A stretch of DNA of 64,000 nucleotides from Kineococcus rhizosphaerae (GTDB lineage: Bacteria > Actinomycetota > Actinomycetes > Actinomycetales > Kineococcaceae): NCBI RefSeq assembly GCF_003002055.1, contig NZ_PVZF01000006.1, forward strand, positions 124,001 through 188,000, in the 5' to 3' direction. The notes beneath the pieces are model-generated. The model saw nothing but the letters and a program-made list of their open reading frames with translations. It ran no database searches and had not been told where the DNA came from. Made by a program: the position numbers and the translations under genes. Below are positions 57,977 through 64,000 of this stretch, one piece after another; within the stretch, counting starts at the first letter, position 1; every line of letters starts with the position of its first letter.

Positions 57977-59677
57977 TCACCCCGCGCGCGCCGCCGACTG
58001 CAGCCGCGCCACGGCCTCACCGAGCCGGGCCAGCAGCGGCGGCACGTCGTCGGCGTCGACGTGGACCTGCACGATCGCGGCCCGGTCCGGGTCGCCCAGC
58101 GCGGTGTCGAGCGCCCGGGCGAGCTCGGCGGGCGTGCGCACGTCGGCGGTGAACACGTCGACGCCGGGGGCGAACATCGCGGGTGCCGCCAGCCAGTTCC
58201 ACGCGGTCACGTCCTGGTAGACGGCCTTCGGGCTCTGCAGGACGCGCTCGATGGTGTAGCCGGAGTTGTCGACGACGACCACGACGGGGCGCAGGCCCCG
58301 GTGCAGGACGGTGGCGATCTCCTGGGCCGTGAGCTGGGCCGCGCCGTCGCCGATGAACAGGATCGAGCGGCGCTCGGGGGCGGCCAGGCAGGTCCCCAGC
58401 ACGGCCGGCAGCGTGTACCCGATCGAGGACCAGATGGGTTGCACGAGGAGTTCGGCCCCGGCGGGCAGCCGGAGTTCGAGGCTGCCGTACAGCGACGTCC
58501 CTGCATCGGCCACGACCACGGCGTGCTCGGGCACCCGGCTCTGGACGGTGCTCCACAAGGCGTTCTGCGTCAACGGTTCGTCGGGGCTGCACGCCGGGGC
58601 GGCGACGTGCGGCCACGACCCCGCGACGGGCGGCAGCGGGTCGAACCCCCGGGCGAGGACGACGTCGCCCAGGACGCGCAGCGAGTCCTCCAGCCGCACG
58701 TCGTGGAACGTCACGCCGTCGACCACGGCGTGCCGGATCCCGAGCTGCACGGCGCCGGACGGGTCGAAGCCGTGGCTGAACAACCCCGTCATGACGTCGC
58801 TGAGGACGGTCCCGGCCAGGACGAGCAGCTCGGCCTCGTCGACGGCGTGACGGGTGTCGTCGGCGATGGTCATGGCGCCCTGGTAGGTGCCCAGGCTGGC
58901 GGGGTGCTCCTCGGCGAGCATCGCCTTGGCCCCCACCAGGGAGGCGACCCGGACCCCCGGCCGGTCCGCGAGCGCCGCGAGCTCACCCTCGGCGCGGCGG
59001 CGGTGGACCTGGGTCCCGGCCAGCACGGTGAGGTGGGCGGCGTCGGCGACGGTCTCGGCGAGGGCGGCGCGCAGGTCGTCGAGGGCGACGGGGTCGCTGG
59101 GTGCGGGGTGCAGCGGGCGGCGCAGGGGGGCGGAGTTGACGCGGGCGACGGCGACGTCGGCGGGCACGGCGAGGTAGACGGGTTTGGAGGTCTCCAGGGC
59201 GACGCGCAGGACGCGGTCGATCTCCAGGGCGGCGTCGGCGGCGCGCAGAACGGCGCCGGTGGCGGTGACCTCGCGGTAGGCGCGGGCGAAGTGGTCGTGG
59301 TCGCCGTCGGCGAGGGAGTGGTGCAGCAGGGCGCCGCGGGCGCGGGCGGCGCTGTCGGGCATCCCGGTGATCTGCACGACGGGGACGTCCTCGGCGCAGC
59401 TGCCGGCGATGCCGTTGACGGCGGACAGCTCACCGACGCCGTAGGTGGTGACCAGGGCCGCGACGCCGCGGGTGGTGCGCGCGTAGGCGTCGGCGGCGTA
59501 GGCGGCGTTGAGCTCGTTGGTGTTCCCGACCCACTCGATCCCCGGGACCTCGAGCATCTCGTCGAGCAGGGAGAGGTTGAAGTCGCCGGGCAGGCCGAAG
59601 AGGTGGGTCCCCCCGAGCTCGACGAGTCGGCGGGCCAGGTACTGGCCGACGGTGACGGTGGTGGCGGGGACGGTCAT
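57977..59677 (-). CDS. Thiamine-diphosphate decarboxylase, pyruvate/indolepyruvate decarboxylase type
   Basis: A 566-residue ThDP enzyme. The N-terminal catalytic Glu is E55 in GNTNELNAAYAADAYAR; LLHHSLADGDHDHF holds the His-His pair of 2-oxoacid decarboxylases; GDGAAQLTAQEIATVLHRG to VVDNSGYTIE is the ThDP/Mg site; PIWSSIGYTLPAVLG is conserved. It turns a 2-oxoacid into an aldehyde in the cytoplasm. ATG 59677 is preceded by only a weak ribosome binding site; a frame to 59725 exists. No pathway neighbour is present, so pyruvate, indolepyruvate or branched-chain oxoacids are all possible. Confidence 0.88.
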   Translation of the reverse strand: MTVPATTVTVGQYLARRLVELGGTHLFGLPGDFNLSLLDEMLEVPGIEWVGNTNELNAAYAADAYARTTRGVAALVTTYGVGELSAVNGIAGSCAEDVPVVQITGMPDSAARARGALLHHSLADGDHDHFARAYREVTATGAVLRAADAALEIDRVLRVALETSKPVYLAVPADVAVARVNSAPLRRPLHPAPSDPVALDDLRAALAETVADAAHLTVLAGTQVHRRRAEGELAALADRPGVRVASLVGAKAMLAEEHPASLGTYQGAMTIADDTRHAVDEAELLVLAGTVLSDVMTGLFSHGFDPSGAVQLGIRHAVVDGVTFHDVRLEDSLRVLGDVVLARGFDPLPPVAGSWPHVAAPACSPDEPLTQNALWSTVQSRVPEHAVVVADAGTSLYGSLELRLPAGAELLVQPIWSSIGYTLPAVLGTCLAAPERRSILFIGDGAAQLTAQEIATVLHRGLRPVVVVVDNSGYTIERVLQSPKAVYQDVTAWNWLAAPAMFAPGVDVFTADVRTPAELARALDTALGDPDRAAIVQVHVDADDVPPLLARLGEAVARLQSAARAG

Positions 59678-59862
59678 GGGTCCATGACGCCCGAGGCTCG
59701 GCATCCTGTCCAGAGAGCCGTCCACGAGTGGTCACACTGCCTGTTTCAAGAGCCAGAACTGGACACAATGCCCATCGGGCGAGCTGACGAGGGGGTGGTG
59801 GCGCTCCGCTCCCCCGGCCGTCTCGCGGGATCGGCCCTGCGCCGAGCCCGTACCCTCCCGGG

Positions 59863-61110
59863 GTGACCAGCGCGCTCATCCACCTCGAGGCCGCCGACGA
59901 CCACGTCGAACGTCTCGCCCACGAGCAGGACCCCGTGCGCGCGGTCCTGGAGCTCGTCTGGAACGGCCTGGACGCCGACGCCCACCGGGTCGAGGTGGAA
60001 CTGCTGCGCAACGAGGCCGGCGGCGTCGACGGGGTCGTCGTCACCGACGACGGGCACGGCATGGGCCCGCAGGACGTCGAGGACGACTTCCGCTGGATCG
60101 GGGGGTCCTGGAAGCGCCGCAGCGTCCGCAGCCGCGGCGAGGGCCGCCCCCTGCACGGCCGCTCCGGTCAGGGCCGGCTGCGGGTCTTCGCCCTCGGGCA
60201 CGAGGTGCGCTGGACGACGACGGCCGCCGACGCGGCGGGCCGGCTCACCGAGTCGACCGTCACCGCCTCCAGCGCCCGGCGCAGCGACTTCAGCGTCACC
60301 TCCCGGCAGGTCGAGCGGGGTGCGCCCGGCACCCGCGTGGAGGCCCGTGGGCGGCAGGGCCTGAACCGCCTGGAGACGGACACCGCCCGTGCCGCCGTGA
60401 CGGCCGCCCTGGCGCCGTACCTGATGTCGCAGGGGCACGTCGACGTCGTCTACGACGGGACGCGCCTCGTCGTGGCCGACACCGTGGCCCGGGACGAGAC
60501 GATCGCCCTGCGCTGGGAGTTCGGCGGGCAGCCGCACGAGGCCGTCCTGCAGGTCATCGAGTGGAAGGGCAGGCACCGCTCCCTGCAGCTGTGCGACGAC
60601 GAGGGCGTCGTGGTCGAGGAGGTCGAGACCCCGGTCGGCCGGGACTTCTCGTACTCCGCGTACGTGCAGTGGGAGCACATGCCCGAGCACGCGGGCGAGT
60701 CCGTCCTGGCGGCCCTCGGCGGCCAGGACACGCCGCTGACCCCGCTGCTGGCCCGCGTCGAGGCCGAGCTCGAACGGCACTTCGAGGGCCGGCGCGCCCA
60801 GGGCCGCGAGGAGGCCGTGCAGGAGTGGCACCAGCGGGGCACCCACCCCTACCCCGGGCCCGCGCGCACCGCCGAGGAGGAGCGCGCCCGGGCGAGGTTC
60901 GACGCGGTCGCCGCGACGGTCCGCCAGCACGTCCCCCGCGCGCTCAAGCAGCAGCGACTCGTGCTGGGGCTGCTGGCGGACGCCCTGGCGCGCGACCCGT
61001 CCGGTGCGGCCCGGGTGGTGTCCGAACTGCTGGACCTGCCCCCCGCCGAACGGCAGGCCGTGCAAGACGCCGCGAGCGCGACCGGCCAGGAGCAGTCGCG
61101 TCCGACCTGA
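59863..61110 (+). CDS. GHKL ATPase (HATPase_c_3, MORC/Hsp90-like), apparently lacking a C-terminal effector
   Basis: A 415-residue ATP-binding protein. ELVWNGLDADA (N34) is the N-box, TDDGHGMGPQDV the first G-box, and LHGRSGQGRLRVFALG the second; a transducer-like domain (FSVTSRQVERGAPGTRVEARG) follows, then a helical C-terminus. Longer relatives I recall, some in defence contexts, continue after the segment equivalent to LLADALARDPSGAARVVSELLDLPPAERQ into a nuclease-like domain; this one stops within 20 residues of it, close to a tRNA gene. TACCCT ends 6 bases before GTG, probably leaderless. The role is unknown; defence is a guess. Confidence 0.75.
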   Translation: MTSALIHLEAADDHVERLAHEQDPVRAVLELVWNGLDADAHRVEVELLRNEAGGVDGVVVTDDGHGMGPQDVEDDFRWIGGSWKRRSVRSRGEGRPLHGRSGQGRLRVFALGHEVRWTTTAADAAGRLTESTVTASSARRSDFSVTSRQVERGAPGTRVEARGRQGLNRLETDTARAAVTAALAPYLMSQGHVDVVYDGTRLVVADTVARDETIALRWEFGGQPHEAVLQVIEWKGRHRSLQLCDDEGVVVEEVETPVGRDFSYSAYVQWEHMPEHAGESVLAALGGQDTPLTPLLARVEAELERHFEGRRAQGREEAVQEWHQRGTHPYPGPARTAEEERARARFDAVAATVRQHVPRALKQQRLVLGLLADALARDPSGAARVVSELLDLPPAERQAVQDAASATGQEQSRPT

Positions 61111-61229
61111 CCGGCCCCGGGACGGGGACCGGGCGCCCGGGCCGCGAACTCCCTTGCACGCACGTCCCACCCCTCTGCGTCCTCCCCGGACGGCGAAGAG
61201 CCCTGTGGCAGACTCAGCGAGCAGGTCCC

Positions 61230-61302
61230 GCCCCAGTAGCTCAGAGGCCAGAGCGCCCGCCTTGTAAGCGGATGGTCGCCGGTTCGACTCCGGCCTGGGG
61301 CT
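61230..61302 (+). tRNA. tRNA-Thr (anticodon TGT)
   Basis: A 73-base cloverleaf. The acceptor arms GCCCCAG/CTGGGGC pair over 7 bp with discriminator T61302. The D-arm is GCTC/GAGC, the anticodon stem CCCGC/GCGGA (one C-A mismatch at the base), loop CTTGTAA with anticodon TGT reading ACA and ACG threonine codons, and the T-arm GCCGG-TTCGACT-CCGGC. The 3' CCA is not encoded. Confidence 0.93.
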
Positions 61303-61326
61303 CCCCCGCACCCCGCAGCGGTGCCC

Positions 61327-62433
61327 TCAGCCGAACGTGACGACGGTCCGCAGGCCGCGTGCGGCCCGCAGGTCGTCCAGGGCGCTGCCGAGGTCGTCCA
61401 GCGGGACGGTGCGGCCCACGAGGTCGCCCAGCGGCAGGTTCCCCGCCAGGTGCGCGCGGGCCAGCCGGGGGAAGTCGACCTGCGCGATCGAGGACCCGTA
61501 GTTGCAGCCGAGCAGGCGCTTGCCGGCGTCGGCCAGGTCGAAGGGCCGGATGGTCACGGTCGCGTCGTAGGAGGTCATCCCGACGAGCACGCCCGCCCCG
61601 CCGGGGGCGACGAGCTCGGGCAGCAGTTCGATGGTGCGCGGCCGGCCGATGGCCTCGAAGGCGAAGTCCGCACCGCGCCCGGTCAGTGCGTGGACCCTCG
61701 CCACCAGGTCGGGGTCGTCGCCCCGCAGCACGTGGCTCGCCCCGAAACCGCGGGCCGCCTCGAGCCGTTCGTCCGACAGGTCGACGGCGACGACGGGGTT
61801 CGCGCCCACGAGGCGCAGCCCCATGACGACCGCCAGACCGACTCCGCCGCAGCCGACGACGACGGCCGAGTCGCCCGGGCGCACGGCGGCGGTGTTCGTC
61901 ACCGCCCCGACGCCGGTGGCCACCGAGCAGCCGATGAGCGCGGCGACCTCGAACGGCACCTCCGGCGGCAGGGGCACGACCGCGGACTCGGCGACGACGA
62001 CCTCGGCCGCGAAGGCCCCGAGCCCGAGGAACGGCGCGACGGGGGTCCCGTCCGCGGCCCGCACCGACGGCACGGTCCCGTCCGGCAGCCGGTTGTCCAG
62101 GGACCGGGTGCCCGAGCACGTCCACGGGCGCCCTCGCGCGCAGTCGGCGCAGCGGCGGCAGGGGGCGAACCACGACAGCACGACGTGGTCGCCCACGGCG
62201 ACGTCCCGCACGCCGGCGCCGGTCCCGGTGACGACCCCGGCGCCCTCGTGCCCGAGCACGAGGGGTTCGGTGGCGGGCCAGTCCCCGTCCAGGACGTGCA
62301 GGTCGGAGTGGCAGACCCCGGCGGCCTTCACGGCCACCCGGACCAGTCCCGGTCCGAGGTCGTCCGGGGTGGCGATCTCCTCGACGCGCAGTCCGGCGGC
62401 CGGGTCGAGGACGGCGGCGGGGACCAGGCTCAC
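61327..62433 (-). CDS. Zinc-dependent alcohol dehydrogenase (class III-like MDR family)
   Basis: A 368-residue medium-chain dehydrogenase. Catalytic zinc ligands in AAGVCHSDLHV and GHEGAG; structural zinc cysteines in APCRRCADCARGRPWTC; the ATGVGAV and VVGCGGVGLAVVMGL stretches bind NAD. It interconverts an alcohol and an aldehyde. The GTG at 62433 overlaps the permease stop (GTGA), so it probably acts on what that permease brings in or on a product of it. Confidence 0.9.
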   Translation of the reverse strand: MSLVPAAVLDPAAGLRVEEIATPDDLGPGLVRVAVKAAGVCHSDLHVLDGDWPATEPLVLGHEGAGVVTGTGAGVRDVAVGDHVVLSWFAPCRRCADCARGRPWTCSGTRSLDNRLPDGTVPSVRAADGTPVAPFLGLGAFAAEVVVAESAVVPLPPEVPFEVAALIGCSVATGVGAVTNTAAVRPGDSAVVVGCGGVGLAVVMGLRLVGANPVVAVDLSDERLEAARGFGASHVLRGDDPDLVARVHALTGRGADFAFEAIGRPRTIELLPELVAPGGAGVLVGMTSYDATVTIRPFDLADAGKRLLGCNYGSSIAQVDFPRLARAHLAGNLPLGDLVGRTVPLDDLGSALDDLRAARGLRTVVTFG

Positions 62434-63860
62434 CGGGCACCGTCGAGCTCGTCGAGGGTCTGCTCGCTGCGGGTGATCGCGGCGCGTTCGCGGCGGTCGT
62501 CGATGCTCCGGCTGAGCACGAGGTACAGCACGGCCGGGACGGCCAGGCCGACGAAGGGTGCGAGGTCGACGCCGCCGAGGGCACCGGCGACGGGACCGGA
62601 GATCACCCCCTCGACGTGGGCGAAGGGCAGTTCGGCGAGGATCCCGACCCCGTAGGCGATCAGGCCGCGTCGGCCCCAGCGGCCGTACACCCCGTCGGGG
62701 TCGAGCAGGTCGGCGATCGCGTAGTGGCTGCGCCGCACGAAGAAGTAGTCGACGAGGTTGACCGCGGTCCAGGGCGCGAGCAGGTAGAGCATGATGAGCA
62801 GGGCGTTGTTCACGGCCTCGCTGGCGTCGGACAACCCGACCCCGACGACCGTCCACACGACGGCCAGCGCCAGGATCGCGACGACCCGCACGCTGCGGGT
62901 GCGGGGCAGCGTGCGGACGGAGTCGATGCCGGTGACGAGGGACAGCATCCCGCTGTAGGCGTTCAGGCCCATGGTGGCGACGAGGACGAGGACCCCGAGC
63001 ACGGTCAGCAGGGCGCCGAGACCGCCGAACACCTGGTCGCCCGCGGCGTGGATGCCGGCGAGGGCGTCCTCGGCGCCGAGGCGGGTCGCGAACCAGGCGC
63101 CGAGCGGGATGAGCCAGGCCGGGGACGCGGCCGCGCCGACGAACACCGACAGGACGATCCTCACCGGGGAGGTGTCCTCGGGCAGGTAGCGGGAGTAGTC
63201 GGACACGTAGGGCGCGTAGGTGATGTTGTAGCTGGCGGCCACCGTGAACATCACGAGGAAACCGGTCCCGGAGAAACCGCCGGAACCCGTCGCCGTGACG
63301 GTGGGGTGGACGGCGCCGGCCAGCACGCCGACGGTCAGGACCACCCAGAACGGCAGCGAGATCCAGATGAGGACCTTGAAGGCCAGGTGCAGCCAGTCGT
63401 GGCCGAAGATCGCCAGGACGGTGGCGACGACGCTCACCGCGATGCCGACGACGACGGCGTTCCACCCGAAGATGCCCTGCAGGCCGGACCCGATGATGAC
63501 GGTGTCGACGATGTTGAACGCGACGAAGGTGACGAGGGACCCCACGAGGGGCACGAGGACCCCGCGGTAGCCGAACTGGGCGCGGGACTGGATCATCTGC
63601 GGCAACCCGAGCCGGGCCCCCTGGGTGGCGTGGAAGGCCATGAAGAGGGTGCCGAAGAGGATCCCGGCGATGCCGGCGATCGACGTCCACAGCAGCGAGA
63701 GACCGACGGTGGGCCCGATGAGGCCGATCGCGAGGGTGAACGGCTGGAAGTTCCCCATGAACCAGAAGGGGCCCTGCATCCCGACCCGGCCGTGCCGTTC
63801 GGACGTGGGGACCCAGTCGAGGGACCGTGCCTCGACGAGGGTGCTGCTGGTGGGGGGCAT
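62430..63860 (-). CDS. NCS1-family purine/cytosine-type permease
   Basis: A 476-residue membrane transporter with about 12 hydrophobic segments. WFMGNFQPFTLAIGLIGPTVGLSL at the first helix, AQFGYRGVLVPLVG, ASYNITYAPYVSDYSRYLP and PWTAVNLVDYFFVRRSHYAIADL are NCS1 marks. Such proteins import nucleobases, allantoin, hydantoins or related compounds with H+ or Na+. ATG 63860 follows CAGGAG by 7 bases. The unusual partner, an alcohol dehydrogenase, argues against a simple nucleobase role. Confidence 0.9.
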   Translation of the reverse strand: MPPTSSTLVEARSLDWVPTSERHGRVGMQGPFWFMGNFQPFTLAIGLIGPTVGLSLLWTSIAGIAGILFGTLFMAFHATQGARLGLPQMIQSRAQFGYRGVLVPLVGSLVTFVAFNIVDTVIIGSGLQGIFGWNAVVVGIAVSVVATVLAIFGHDWLHLAFKVLIWISLPFWVVLTVGVLAGAVHPTVTATGSGGFSGTGFLVMFTVAASYNITYAPYVSDYSRYLPEDTSPVRIVLSVFVGAAASPAWLIPLGAWFATRLGAEDALAGIHAAGDQVFGGLGALLTVLGVLVLVATMGLNAYSGMLSLVTGIDSVRTLPRTRSVRVVAILALAVVWTVVGVGLSDASEAVNNALLIMLYLLAPWTAVNLVDYFFVRRSHYAIADLLDPDGVYGRWGRRGLIAYGVGILAELPFAHVEGVISGPVAGALGGVDLAPFVGLAVPAVLYLVLSRSIDDRRERAAITRSEQTLDELDGAR

Positions 63861-63933
63861 GCTGCACTCCTGTGTGGGTGACCCGGTGCGTTCCTGCGAC
63901 GTGGCGACCACGGTGCCCGAGCCGTCCCACTCC

Positions 63934-63973
63934 GGTCAACGGGTGTTTACCGAAAAGTTCCCGTGTTGACCGG
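63934..63973 (-). promoter_or_regulatory. Operator-like repeats upstream of the NCS1 permease
   Basis: GGTCAAC-GGGT-GTTTACC (63934-63951) is a near-palindrome with one mismatched pair, and CCGGTCAAC (63932-63940) is matched exactly by GTTGACCGG (63965-63973). The three half-sites within 42 bases lie 70-110 bases upstream of the permease start, where a regulator would act. The regulator gene may lie just beyond the window. Confidence 0.45.
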
Positions 63974-64000
63974 GACGCGCCAGCGGTAGCCTCCCGGGAC

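Noticed and set aside
49500-61302. A bounded integrative element ending at tRNA-Thr
   Set aside because: No integrase, no visible second copy of the tRNA end and no conjugation genes, so the island idea is kept only as a question.

Overview
The window is 64 kb of very GC-rich chromosome from a high-GC Gram-positive bacterium (Actinomycetota). Signs of this are frequent GTG starts, GC-rich third codon positions, a DUF4193 gene, sarcosine oxidase and MmyB-type regulators, sugar ABC importers with no ATPase gene of their own, and several leaderless promoters of the TANNNT-N6/7-GTG type. A Kineococcus-like member of the Kineosporiaceae is my guess from the overall gene style; nothing in the window proves a genus.

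Region by region. 0-11 kb: housekeeping and accessory singletons, namely small membrane proteins, a PhyH-type dioxygenase, a tyrosine phosphatase, a LacI regulator facing a secreted beta-helix protein of the GH55-like family, a saccharopine-dehydrogenase-like reductase, an SDR/MmyB-regulator divergent pair, a RimL-like acetyltransferase and a GGDEF protein. An aldehyde dehydrogenase remnant lies at 2.2 kb. 12-15 kb: sugar ABC importer 1. 15.5-18 kb: a PAS-LOV-GAF-PP2C phosphatase coupled to an RsbW-like ATPase, which looks like a blue-light input to a partner-switching pathway. 18-41 kb: carbohydrate use. It holds importer 2 with an oxidoreductase, an isomerase and an Eis-like acetyltransferase; a DeoR regulator; a GH4-GH38-GH2-phosphatase operon divergent from a PfkB kinase; and importer 3 with two Gfo/Idh oxidoreductases, divergent from a LacI regulator. 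The DeoR upstream region and the GH4/PfkB intergenic region share repeated sites, so one regulator may control both. 42-49 kb: heterotetrameric sarcosine oxidase soxBDAG followed by a fused pabAB gene, joining a folate-dependent demethylation to folate precursor supply.

49.5-61 kb is the accessory region. Its centre (50.8-56.8 kb) is an unusual cassette. On the minus strand a 76-residue acidic repeat peptide with no basic or aromatic residues overlaps a JmjC/ribosomal-oxygenase-like protein, which overlaps a sucrase/ferredoxin-like 2Fe-2S protein. Divergently, an alpha/beta hydrolase fused to a gluconate-dehydrogenase-subunit-3-like domain overlaps a GMC oxidoreductase with a four-cysteine Fe-S motif. 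A decayed IS5-type transposase lies between the two arms. I propose a peptide-modification or redox system whose substrate may be the repeat peptide; this is inference. Further right are an unknown gene, a pyruvate/indolepyruvate decarboxylase, a GHKL ATPase that looks short for its family, and a tRNA-Thr(TGT).

61-64 kb: a zinc alcohol dehydrogenase overlapping an NCS1-family permease, with operator-like repeats upstream.

Within operons most genes overlap by 4 bases (GTGA or ATGA), pointing to pervasive translational coupling. No CRISPR array, prophage, integrase or intact insertion sequence was seen.
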